From assembly GCA_943370145.1 (NCBI GenBank), contig CALRPY020000105.1, forward strand, positions 1 through 7,058: a DNA stretch of 7,058 nt, given 5' to 3'. Positions 1-6,201 of the stretch are shown piece by piece; within the stretch, counting starts at the first letter, position 1, and every line of letters begins with the position of its first letter. The DNA comes from Ga0077536 sp943370145. Its GTDB lineage: Bacteria; Pseudomonadota; Gammaproteobacteria; Ga0077536. The notes under the pieces are model-generated. The model was not told the origin of the DNA and did not search any database. It saw nothing but the letters and a program-made list of their open reading frames with translations. The position numbers and the translations under genes were made by a program.

Positions 1-272
1 TGCAGTTCCTCGCTGGAAATGGCGGTGTTGCCGGTGATCTGGAAGCGCTGCACCTGCACCTGCGGGCCCCCGGCGGCCACGCCGAGGCCCGCGGAGGGGG
101 CGACGGGCGCCTGGATGGTGTCCTTCGGCGTCGCCGGCAGGCCCGGCCGCGGCCGCAGTTGCTCCTGCACCGCACCCGGTGTCGGGATCGCCTGCGCCAT
201 CGCCTGTCCCGTGAAGGTGGCCCCGGCCAGAATGGAATACAGAATCCAGGGGCAGCGGGACGGTATTGTCAC
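1..272 (-). CDS. ShlB/FhaC/HecB-family two-partner secretion transporter (TpsB), N-terminal fragment
   Basis: Likely the outer-membrane Omp85-type pore that exports a large TpsA exoprotein such as an adhesin or hemolysin. Only the first 90 codons are present; the gene continues past the left edge. Seen: from GTG at 272, the first 28 residues resemble a Sec signal peptide, with an Arg at residue 6, a hydrophobic stretch at about 9-20 and a likely cleavage after AMAQA at residue 28. A Pro/Ala/Gly-rich linker follows (about 29-70), then QRFQITGNTAISSEEL (75-90). This matches the first strand and helix of a POTRA domain as found in ShlB/FhaC proteins. Missing: the rest of the POTRA domains and the beta-barrel. 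Start choice: an in-frame stop lies at 294-296, GTG 272 is the only usual start codon that keeps the signal peptide, and the ATG at 200 would delete it. The Shine-Dalgarno sequence is weak. The gene lies 69 bp downstream of the glycosyltransferase gene on the same strand. Another POTRA-containing Omp85 protein is possible, but the Pro-rich N-terminus favours TpsB. Confidence 0.8.
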   Translation of the reverse strand, partial: MTIPSRCPWILYSILAGATFTGQAMAQAIPTPGAVQEQLRPRPGLPATPKDTIQAPVAPSAGLGVAAGGPQVQVQRFQITGNTAISSEEL

Positions 273-303
273 GACGACACTCGGCTTGATGATTCAAAGC
301 CGG

Positions 304-309
304 ATTATA
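304..309 (-). promoter_or_regulatory. Putative -10 box upstream of the TpsB gene
   Basis: The minus strand reads TATAAT, an exact sigma-70 -10 consensus, in a noticeably AT-rich patch (about 296-350) between the glycosyltransferase stop and the TpsB start. Transcription would begin near 297, giving a 5' leader of roughly 25 nt before GTG 272. I see no good -35 hexamer at 16-18 bp spacing and no extended -10 TGn. It may therefore be a weak or activator-dependent promoter, or chance in AT-rich DNA. If real, the transporter can be expressed independently of the upstream glycosyltransferase gene. Confidence 0.4.
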
Positions 310-341
310 AGAATGCGCTATCTCATTGCATTCACTACGGT

Positions 342-1529
342 TTAAGGAGTATTTCCCAAGCCCAACCGCCGCCTCATCTCGGCGGCGTGGGTCGATTCGT
401 CACCGCCCGCGTACTTGCCCGCGAAGCGTTCGGCGGCCCTGCGATATGGTCGCTGCGTCAGCACCGCGCGCAGCTTGGCGACGAGGTCGCCGGCATTCCT
501 GCGCGGCGCCGACAGGCCGGCCCCGAGAATCTCCAGCCGTCGCCCGACGAGATACTTCTCCAGCGTGTACGGGACCACGAGCTGGGGTTTGCCGGCGAGC
601 AGGAAGGCCATCATCGAATTGATATTGGCATTGCTGACGTAGGCGTCCGCCTCCTCGGCCGCGCGCGCCAGGGCAACCGGCCCCGGCATCCAGCTGATCC
701 GCCCGCCGCGCGGCGCGAGCGCGGGATCGGCGCCTGGCGCATAAAGGCAGACGCGAACGTCGAGCGCGGCAAAGGCGGCAAGCAACTCCGGCAGCAGCAC
801 CGACGGCTCGAGATAGGCGAACAGTTTGGGACCGGGGCCCGCCGGCCACTCGGGTGCGAGACCGAAGGAGGCATCCGGATACGCGCCCAGGTAATCGGCG
901 TCCGGCCGCTCGTAGGCATGGTCGAACTCCTCGAAGGACTGGAGAAAGGCCTCGCCGGTCAGGATGGCGTCGACCACCGATGCAACGGGGCGCCCCCCCA
1001 GCGCGAGCAGCGCGGCGTTCAGGTTCGCGAGCAGCGCGGCCTCGCTGCGCGCGAGGCCCTCGCGGTCGGCGGGCTGCCAGTAGCGCAGCGGGGGCAGGGG
1101 CTTCAGCGCAGGGGGCAGATAGAAACCGTTGCCCGATGCAATCGTCCGGATGCCCAGCAGATGATGGCCGGCGAGGACGGCCGTCGGGCTGTAGTCGGCG
1201 ACGATGACGTCCGCCCGCGCCGCGTCCAGGCGGTCGCGCCACCGCCGGAGCCGTTTCGTCAGGGCCTCACGCGCCGCGAAGCCGCTGTTCCACAGCACCT
1301 CGGCGAAACTGTTCGGGCTGGCGATGCGCAGCGCCGGTGGCGTGCTGTCCCAGGGCGCGGGCTCCAGGGCCACGGGCAGATGCCCGAACACCCCGCGGGC
1401 GCGTTCGACGTCGCGCGCGACGAAGGTCACCGCATGTCCCCGCTCACACAGCGCGGTCACCAGCGCGCGATAGCGCACCAGGTGCCCGAGCCCGCCGCCG
1501 AGTTCCCAGGTGAAGACTATTTTTGCCAT
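342..1529 (-). CDS. GT-B fold glycosyltransferase-like protein (UGT/MurG-type)
   Basis: A 395-residue cytoplasmic protein resembling nucleotide-sugar-dependent GT-B glycosyltransferases; donor and acceptor are unknown. Seen: the N-terminal Rossmann half opens with KIVFTWELGGGLGHLVRY, where GGGLGH at 11-16 is the usual Gly-rich loop. The C-terminal half carries WMPGPVALARAAEEADAYV (280-298), then a helix and strand LLAGKPQLVVP (310-320), EKYLVGRR (324-331) and LGAGL (335-339). These match the family pattern LLAGxPxxxxPxxxEQ...AxR...LGAGL. Odd: where relatives have an HxGHGT-like donor-phosphate loop, this protein has SNANINS (299-305), with no His or Gly. It may have altered chemistry or be non-catalytic. 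Start: ATG 1529 has GAGG at 1535-1538, five bases upstream, and begins directly at the first beta-strand; the upstream in-frame TTG at 1565 adds only 12 unlikely residues. No signal peptide or membrane segment is visible. It is divergent from the ypjD-like gene and 69 bp upstream of the TpsB gene, suggesting a surface-related role. Confidence 0.82.
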   Translation of the reverse strand: MAKIVFTWELGGGLGHLVRYRALVTALCERGHAVTFVARDVERARGVFGHLPVALEPAPWDSTPPALRIASPNSFAEVLWNSGFAAREALTKRLRRWRDRLDAARADVIVADYSPTAVLAGHHLLGIRTIASGNGFYLPPALKPLPPLRYWQPADREGLARSEAALLANLNAALLALGGRPVASVVDAILTGEAFLQSFEEFDHAYERPDADYLGAYPDASFGLAPEWPAGPGPKLFAYLEPSVLLPELLAAFAALDVRVCLYAPGADPALAPRGGRISWMPGPVALARAAEEADAYVSNANINSMMAFLLAGKPQLVVPYTLEKYLVGRRLEILGAGLSAPRRNAGDLVAKLRAVLTQRPYRRAAERFAGKYAGGDESTHAAEMRRRLGLGNTP

Positions 1530-1534
1530 CGCCG

Positions 1535-1538
1535 CCTC
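1535..1538 (-). promoter_or_regulatory. Ribosome binding site of the glycosyltransferase gene
   Basis: GAGG on the minus strand, separated by CGGCG (5 nt) from ATG 1529. It supports ATG 1529 over the upstream TTG at 1565, which has no comparable Shine-Dalgarno sequence. Confidence 0.5.
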
Positions 1539-1576
1539 AGCGCGCCGTGCGCCGTCCTGTTTCAACGCGACGCGGG

Positions 1577-1586
1577 CTTATACAAT
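1577..1586. promoter_or_regulatory. Divergent intergenic region with overlapping candidate -10 boxes
   Basis: The 86-bp space 1530-1615 separates the divergent glycosyltransferase and ypjD-like genes. On the plus strand TACAAT (1581-1586) is one mismatch from the -10 consensus. It would start transcription near 1593, giving a leader of only about 23 nt before ATG 1616. A -35 match is poor (GTTTCA at 1559-1564, 16-bp spacer, three of six bases). On the minus strand TATAAG (1582-1577) is also one mismatch from consensus and shares two bases with the plus-strand box. No clear -35 is seen for that direction. The call rests on position and -10 similarity only. Confidence 0.35.
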
Positions 1587-1615
1587 GAAATCCGGTATTC
1601 ACTCGTGCGGCCCAA

Positions 1616-2410
1616 ATGCTGATGACCCTGGCGAATCTGACGGCGATTGCGACCTACATCGGCGCCGCGCTCGGGCTCGCGCGGTGGCCGACGCCGGGCA
1701 CATACCGCAACCTCGCGCTGGGATCGCTGGCGATCGCGATAACGGCCCATGCCGCCGGGCTATATCCGACCACGTTCACGGGCGACGGCTTCAATTTCAG
1801 TGTATTCAACGCCGGCTCGCTCGTCGCCTGGTGCATCGCGCTCGCCATGTGGCTGCTGCTGCTCAGGCCTCGCCCCGTCGAGAGCCTTGCCGTCGCCGTG
1901 CTCCCGCTGGTGGCGGCCGCGGTCGTGATCGAAATGGCCTTCCCGGAAAAGCGGGACATCATCCACGACGTGCCGCCCGGGCTGCGCCTGCACATCGCGC
2001 TCGCCATCGTCGCCTACAGCCTGTTCGCGCTCGCGACATTGCAGGCCCTGTTCCTCGGCTTCGCCGAGCACAAGCTCCGTCATCACCAGCCGGTGCTGCA
2101 CTTCCTGCCGCCCTTGCCGACGATGGAAGCCGTGATGTTCCAGCTCACGCTGCTCGCGTTCCTGCTCCTGACCCTGAGCCTCGGGCTGGGCGCCTGGTAT
2201 ACGGCGGATGTCGCCGGCCAGCACCTGTCGCACAAGATCGTGTTCTCGGTGCTGGCCTGGTTCGTGTTCGCGACGCTGGTCGTCGGCCGCTGGCATTTCG
2301 GCTGGCGGGGGCGGCACGCCATCAAGTACGTGACCGCCGGCTTCGTGCTCCTCGCCTTCGGCTTCTTTGGCAGCAAGATCGTGCTCGAGCTGGTCCTGCA
2401 CCGGATCTGA
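1616..2410 (+). CDS. ypjD: YpjD-like inner-membrane protein, CcsA/cytochrome c assembly superfamily
   Basis: A polytopic inner-membrane protein of 264 residues with about eight hydrophobic segments (near residues 5-22, 32-50, 64-83, 90-108, 125-147, 172-193, 207-225 and 237-255). It resembles E. coli YpjD along its length: a short N-terminal helix ending in a Tyr, FSVFNAGSLVAW (61-72), LHIALAIVAYSLF (125-137), SHKIVFSVLAWFVF (205-218), GWRGRH (229-234) and FGSKIV (251-256). His126, His206 and His234 are candidate heme or ligand-handling residues by analogy with CcsA proteins. The tryptophan-rich WGxxWxWD motif of true heme lyases is absent, as in YpjD, so a direct role in cytochrome c maturation should not be assumed. 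Start: ATG 1616 and ATG 1622 are two codons apart and neither has a Shine-Dalgarno sequence; 1622 aligns slightly better with YpjD. The stop is 4 bp before the next gene, indicating cotranscription. Confidence 0.85.
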   Translation: MLMTLANLTAIATYIGAALGLARWPTPGTYRNLALGSLAIAITAHAAGLYPTTFTGDGFNFSVFNAGSLVAWCIALAMWLLLLRPRPVESLAVAVLPLVAAAVVIEMAFPEKRDIIHDVPPGLRLHIALAIVAYSLFALATLQALFLGFAEHKLRHHQPVLHFLPPLPTMEAVMFQLTLLAFLLLTLSLGLGAWYTADVAGQHLSHKIVFSVLAWFVFATLVVGRWHFGWRGRHAIKYVTAGFVLLAFGFFGSKIVLELVLHRI

Positions 2411-2414
2411 TTCC

Positions 2415-3740
2415 TTGGACCATTTCACGATCTACCACCTGGTGTCGGCGATGATCGTCCTGATCGCGCTGTCGGCCTATTTTTCGGGTTCCGAAACCGC
2501 CGTGATGGCGCTGAACCGGTATCGGCTGCGCCACCTCGCCGACAGTGGCCATGCCGGCGCGCGACGCACGCAACGACTGCTGCAGCGGCCGGATCGCTTC
2601 ATCGGCCTCATCCTGCTCGGCAACAACTTCGTCAACATCCTGCTGACGCAGGTCGCGACCCTGGTGACCCTGCAACTCCTCGGCGAGGACAACCTGCTGG
2701 TCGCAACGGCCATCATCACCGGCGTCATCGTGATCTTCGGCGAGGTCCTGCCGAAGACCCTCGCGGCGGTCAATCCCGAGCGCATCGCCTATCCTTCGTC
2801 CGTGCTCCTGCTGCCGCTGCTGCGCGTGGCGCATCCCGTCCTGCTCGTGCTGAACGCGGTGACCGGACTGCTCCTGCGGCCGTTCCGGATCGACACCCAG
2901 CGCTCGACGGTCGACCCGCTCGATCGCGAAGAGCTGCGCACGGTGGTCAAGGAGGCCGGCGCACTGATCCCCCAAAAGCACCGCGACATGCTGTTCGGGC
3001 TGCTCGATCTGGAGGACGCCACCGTCGAGGACATCATGGTGCCCCGGGCCGAGGTCGTGGCTATCGATCTCGACCGCGCCTGGGTCGACGTGGCGGAACA
3101 GATCAAGACCTGCCGCCATACGCGCGTCCCCTGCTATCGCGGCAGCCTCGACAACGTGGTCGGCGTCCTGCACATGCGCAGCCTCGGGCGCCTGTTCCGC
3201 CCGGGCGCCGATATCGACGACACGGACGTCGAAGCACTGCTGAGTCCGCCCCACTACGTGCCCATGCGGGCGAACCTGTACGCGCAGTTGATCAATTTCC
3301 AGCTCGCGAAGCAGCGCATGGCGCTCGCGGTCGACGAATACGGCGACATCGTGGGTCTGGTCACCATCGACGATCTGCTGGAGCAGGTCGTCGGCAAATT
3401 CACGACCGTGCCGCAATTCGGGGTGACGGACGTCTACCGCCAGTCGGACGGCAGTTTCGTCGTCGACGGCACGGCGAACATCCGCGAACTGAACCGCGGC
3501 TTCGGCTGGAACCTGCCTGAGCACGGCCCGAAGACCCTCAACGGGCTCATCCTCGACGTGCTGGAGGACATCCCGGATGCCGGCACGAGCCTGCGCATCG
3601 GCGAATACACCATCGAAGTGGTCCACAGCAGCGATCAGGGCGTACGCAGCGCCCGGATCTATCCGCCGGCGCACTTCGCGCTCGCGGGCGAGGCATCGGC
3701 GGGCGGGGAAACGCTTCGGGACGAACAGAGCGGGGATTGA
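2415..3740 (+). CDS. yfjD: YfjD-type CNNM/CBS-domain HlyC/CorC family transporter
   Basis: An inner-membrane protein of the CNNM/CorC family, linked in characterised members to Mg2+ (and Co2+) export or homeostasis. Seen in a 441-residue product: a DUF21/CNNM membrane domain (about 7-165) with FSGSET (23-28), LNRYRLRHLA (33-42), LGNNFVNILL (68-77) and GEVLPKT (109-115). Two cytosolic CBS motifs follow (about 205-262 and 270-328), containing EDIMVPR (205-211), VDEYGDIVGLVTIDDLLE (306-323) and VVGKFTT (325-331). A C-terminal CorC_HlyC domain spans about 340-417, with DGTANIRELN (351-360). Co-linear with E. coli YfjD and complete. Start: TTG 2415 gives MDHFTIYHLV, matching the beginning of E. 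coli YfjD (MEH...), with a weak GGAT eight bases upstream. The frame is open further upstream to an ATG at 2367, but that would overlap ypjD by 44 bp and add 16 atypical residues. GTG 2442 or ATG 2451 would cut into the first membrane helix. It lies 4 bp after ypjD, probably translationally coupled. Confidence 0.9.
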   Translation: MDHFTIYHLVSAMIVLIALSAYFSGSETAVMALNRYRLRHLADSGHAGARRTQRLLQRPDRFIGLILLGNNFVNILLTQVATLVTLQLLGEDNLLVATAIITGVIVIFGEVLPKTLAAVNPERIAYPSSVLLLPLLRVAHPVLLVLNAVTGLLLRPFRIDTQRSTVDPLDREELRTVVKEAGALIPQKHRDMLFGLLDLEDATVEDIMVPRAEVVAIDLDRAWVDVAEQIKTCRHTRVPCYRGSLDNVVGVLHMRSLGRLFRPGADIDDTDVEALLSPPHYVPMRANLYAQLINFQLAKQRMALAVDEYGDIVGLVTIDDLLEQVVGKFTTVPQFGVTDVYRQSDGSFVVDGTANIRELNRGFGWNLPEHGPKTLNGLILDVLEDIPDAGTSLRIGEYTIEVVHSSDQGVRSARIYPPAHFALAGEASAGGETLRDEQSGD

Positions 3741-3781
3741 GCGGCGCGCCCTTGCGCGAGGGCCCGGCAAGCGCCGACGGT
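3741..3781. other. Short convergent gap between yfjD and radA, with a small hairpin
   Basis: The 41 bp between the two convergent stop codons contain a perfect 5-bp stem, GCCCT (3748-3752) pairing with AGGGC (3759-3763), around a 6-nt loop. There is no T-run after it on either strand, so it is not a convincing intrinsic terminator. Both operons may end here by rho-dependent termination or read into each other. Confidence 0.3.
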
Positions 3782-5137
3782 TCAGAGTTCGCCGAGCGCG
3801 TCGGCGAGTCGCGCCACCGGAATCAACTCGATTTCAGACTGCTTGGGTGCGTTGGCCTTCGGCACGATGGCGCGCTTGAAGCCGTGCTTTGCGGCCTCGC
3901 GCAGGCGCTCGGGACCGTTCTGCACGGGCCGGATTTCGCCGGCGAGACCAATCTCCCCGAACACCACCAGGTCGCTCGGGACCGGGCGGTCGCGCAGGCT
4001 GGAGAGCACCGCCAGCACGACCGCCAGATCGCCGCCCGTTTCGGTGACGCGCACGCCCCCGACGATGTTGGCGAACACGTCGCAACCCGCCGTCGACACG
4101 CCGCCGTGGCGGTGGAGCACCGCCAGGAGCATCGCGAGCCGGTTGTGCTCCAGCCCCACCGTCACCCGGCGCGGATTGCCCAGCGCGCTGCTGTCGACCA
4201 GCGCCTGCACCTCCACCAGCATCGGCCGCGTGCCCTCGCGCGTGACCATCACGACGCTGCCCGCGACCGGCTGCTCGTGGCGTGACAGCAGGATGGCCGA
4301 CGGATTGCTGATCTCGCGCAGTCCGCGATCGGTCATCGCGAACACGCCCAGTTCGTTGACCGCGCCGAAGCGGTTCTTGAAGGCGCGCACCAGGCGGTAG
4401 CGCCCACCGAGCTCCCCCTCGAAATAAAGCACCGCGTCGACCATGTGTTCCAGCACACGGGGCCCGGCAAGCGCACCTTCCTTCGTGACGTGCCCGACGA
4501 GATAGACCGCTGTCTGCGTCGCCTTGGCGAAGCGCACGAGCTGCGCGGCGCATTCACGGACCTGGGCGACGCTGCCCGGCGCCGAACTCAGCGCGTTGGT
4601 GTAGACGGTCTGGATCGAATCGATCACGAGCACCGCCGGCCGCTCCTGCGCGGCGATGGCGAGCACGCGCTCGATCTCGGTTTCCGTCAGCAGGCGCAGC
4701 GGTTCGCGGGGCAGCTTCAGGCGATCGGCGCGCAGCGCGATCTGCGCCGCCGACTCTTCGCCGCTGACATAGAGCGTGGGGACGCCGATGCTGCCGTAGT
4801 GCGCGAGATTCTGGATCAGAAGGGTCGACTTGCCGATGCCTGGGTCGCCGCCGATCAGCACGACCGAGCCCGGCACCAGGCCACCACCAAGCACGCGGTC
4901 GAGTTCGGACAGTCCCGTCGGCAGGCGCGGCTCCTCGGCCGCGGCGACATCCGCGAGGCTGACGATGCGCGGCGCTTCGCCGCTGAAGGACTGGAAACGG
5001 GGCTGCGCCGAGGGTGCGGCGGCCGCCACCGTTTCAACCATGGTATTCCACTGGCCGCAATCGCCGCACTGACCGGCCCACTTCGACGCGGTGGCGCCGC
5101 ACTGCTCGCACTGGTAATGGCGCTTTGGCGCTTTCAT
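3782..5137 (-). CDS. radA: DNA repair protein RadA (Sms), RecA-like branch-migration ATPase
   Basis: A cytoplasmic ATPase that promotes branch migration of recombination intermediates alongside RecA. Seen in 451 residues (E. coli RadA is 460): an N-terminal C4 zinc finger CxxC...CxxC (Cys10, Cys13, Cys24, Cys27); a RecA-like core with Walker A GDPGIGKST (97-105, Lys103), YVSGEES (123-129) and Walker B AVLVIDS (168-174, Asp173); the RadA signature KNRFG (254-258); and a C-terminal Lon-like domain (about 310-451) with GGVRVTETGGDLA (360-372) and VFGEIGLAGEIRPV (392-405). All key residues are present. Start: ATG 5137 overlaps the alr stop by 4 bp (ATGA) and leaves seven residues before the first beta-strand and zinc finger. 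The frame is open further upstream to 5245 but there overlaps alr and reads as low-complexity Arg-rich shadow. No strong Shine-Dalgarno sequence precedes it, so translation is probably coupled to alr. It is the last visible gene of dnaB-alr-radA and converges on yfjD. Confidence 0.97.
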   Translation of the reverse strand: MKAPKRHYQCEQCGATASKWAGQCGDCGQWNTMVETVAAAAPSAQPRFQSFSGEAPRIVSLADVAAAEEPRLPTGLSELDRVLGGGLVPGSVVLIGGDPGIGKSTLLIQNLAHYGSIGVPTLYVSGEESAAQIALRADRLKLPREPLRLLTETEIERVLAIAAQERPAVLVIDSIQTVYTNALSSAPGSVAQVRECAAQLVRFAKATQTAVYLVGHVTKEGALAGPRVLEHMVDAVLYFEGELGGRYRLVRAFKNRFGAVNELGVFAMTDRGLREISNPSAILLSRHEQPVAGSVVMVTREGTRPMLVEVQALVDSSALGNPRRVTVGLEHNRLAMLLAVLHRHGGVSTAGCDVFANIVGGVRVTETGGDLAVVLAVLSSLRDRPVPSDLVVFGEIGLAGEIRPVQNGPERLREAAKHGFKRAIVPKANAPKQSEIELIPVARLADALGEL

Positions 5138-6201
5138 TGCGCGAGTTCGACGAAGTGGGCGCGCATGCGCATGCGACAGAGCAGGTCGTAGGGAATGGTC
5201 CCGGCGTGGCGGGCGATCTCTTCGACCGGCAGCCCCTTGCCCCACAGCAAGACCGGGTCACCGATACGCGCGCACGGCACGGGGGTCAGGTCGATCGTCA
5301 TCATGTCCATCGACGCCTCGCCGAGCACCTGGGTCCTGACCCCGTTGACGAGGACCGGGGTGCCCGTGGCGGCGTGTCGCGGATAACCGTCGGCGTAGCC
5401 GAAGGCCACGACGCCGATGCGGGTCTCGTGTGCGCAGCGGTAGGCCTTGCCATAGCCGACGTTGCCGCCGGCCGCGACCGTCTTGACCGAGATCAGCGCC
5501 GAAGTGACTGTCATTGCAGGCTCGAGACCGAGATCACCGCCGAACGAGTCCGCGAACGGCGACACGCCGTAAAGCAGCAGCCCCGGCCGCACCCACTCGG
5601 CGTGCGTCTCCGGCGCGGCCATGATCGCGCTCGAGTTGGCCAGGCAGCGTTCATGGCCGGGCGTGCCGGCGACAGCCTCGAAGCGCAGCATTTGTTGCTC
5701 GATGCCCGGGTCGCCGGGCAGGTGCGCGCTCGCGAAGTGCGTCATGAGACGCACGCGGCGCCCACCCTGCCCGAGCCGGGCGAGGACTGTCGGCACTTCG
5801 GCCGGCTCGAAGCCCAGCCGATGCATGCCCGTGTCGACCTTGATCCAAAGCGGGCTGAGCGTGTCATGGCGCGCAAACCAGTCGACCTGCTCGGCGTTGT
5901 GCACCACGGACTCGAGCCGGTGCACCGCGATCTCGGCGAGTTCACTCGCTTCGAAGGGCCCCTCGAGCAGGACGATGGCCTGTTCGATGCCGGCTTCGCG
6001 CAGGCGCACCGCCTCTTCGATCGAGGCGACACCGAACGCGTCTGCGCTGCGCAGCGCGCGCGCGACGCGGGTCAGGCCGTGGCCGTAACCGTCGGCCTTG
6101 ACGATCGCGAGGACCCGGCGGCCAGGGGCTCGCGCCTTGACGATTTCCAGGTTCCCGCGGACTGCAGCCGGATTGAAGATGACCCGCGCGGGTCGCGTCA
6201 C
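5134..6201 (-). CDS. alr: Alanine racemase (PLP-dependent)
   Basis: Interconverts L- and D-alanine using pyridoxal phosphate, supplying D-Ala for peptidoglycan in the cytoplasm. Seen in 355 residues, close to the E. coli enzyme length: a TIM-barrel domain with the PLP lysine motif AIVKADGYGHG (32-42, Lys35), DAFGVASIEEA (54-64), KVDTGMHRLG (121-130, Lys121 at the usual carbamylated-lysine position), THFASA (154-159) and WVRPGLLLYGVSP (203-215). The C-terminal beta-domain has VGYG (248-251, Tyr250 being the opposite-face catalytic base), GYADGYPR (268-275) and SMDM (297-300). No key residue is missing. Start: GTG 6201 overlaps the dnaB stop by 4 bp (GTGA), and GGTGGAG at 6209-6215 lies 7 nt upstream. 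Its stop overlaps the radA start. A paralogous catabolic racemase (DadX-type) cannot be separated by sequence alone, but the dnaB-alr-radA context indicates the housekeeping gene. Confidence 0.97.
   Translation of the reverse strand: MTRPARVIFNPAAVRGNLEIVKARAPGRRVLAIVKADGYGHGLTRVARALRSADAFGVASIEEAVRLREAGIEQAIVLLEGPFEASELAEIAVHRLESVVHNAEQVDWFARHDTLSPLWIKVDTGMHRLGFEPAEVPTVLARLGQGGRRVRLMTHFASAHLPGDPGIEQQMLRFEAVAGTPGHERCLANSSAIMAAPETHAEWVRPGLLLYGVSPFADSFGGDLGLEPAMTVTSALISVKTVAAGGNVGYGKAYRCAHETRIGVVAFGYADGYPRHAATGTPVLVNGVRTQVLGEASMDMMTIDLTPVPCARIGDPVLLWGKGLPVEEIARHAGTIPYDLLCRMRMRAHFVELAQ

Noticed and set aside
342..350. AAGGAG (344-349) on the plus strand resembling a Shine-Dalgarno sequence
   Set aside because: No start codon with a credible reading frame follows at suitable spacing; it overlaps the stop and last codons of the minus-strand glycosyltransferase gene.
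159..1622. A 487-codon open frame on the plus strand covering the glycosyltransferase region
   Set aside because: It is antisense to a gene with clear GT-B motifs, rich in Arg, Gln and Gly with no recognisable domain, and typical of shadow frames in GC-rich DNA.
3748..3763. Hairpin between yfjD and radA as a bidirectional intrinsic terminator
   Set aside because: The stem is only 5 bp and no T-run follows on either strand, so it does not meet the usual terminator pattern.
2322..3770. A 482-codon open frame on the minus strand opposite yfjD
   Set aside because: It lies antisense to a full-length conserved CNNM/CBS gene and its product is low-complexity (Asp/His/Gln/Arg) without family motifs.
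5158..5174. Repeated CATGCG units near the end of alr
   Set aside because: They encode the RMRMR stretch near the C-terminus of alanine racemase in frame; a two-copy codon repeat is not a meaningful repeat element.
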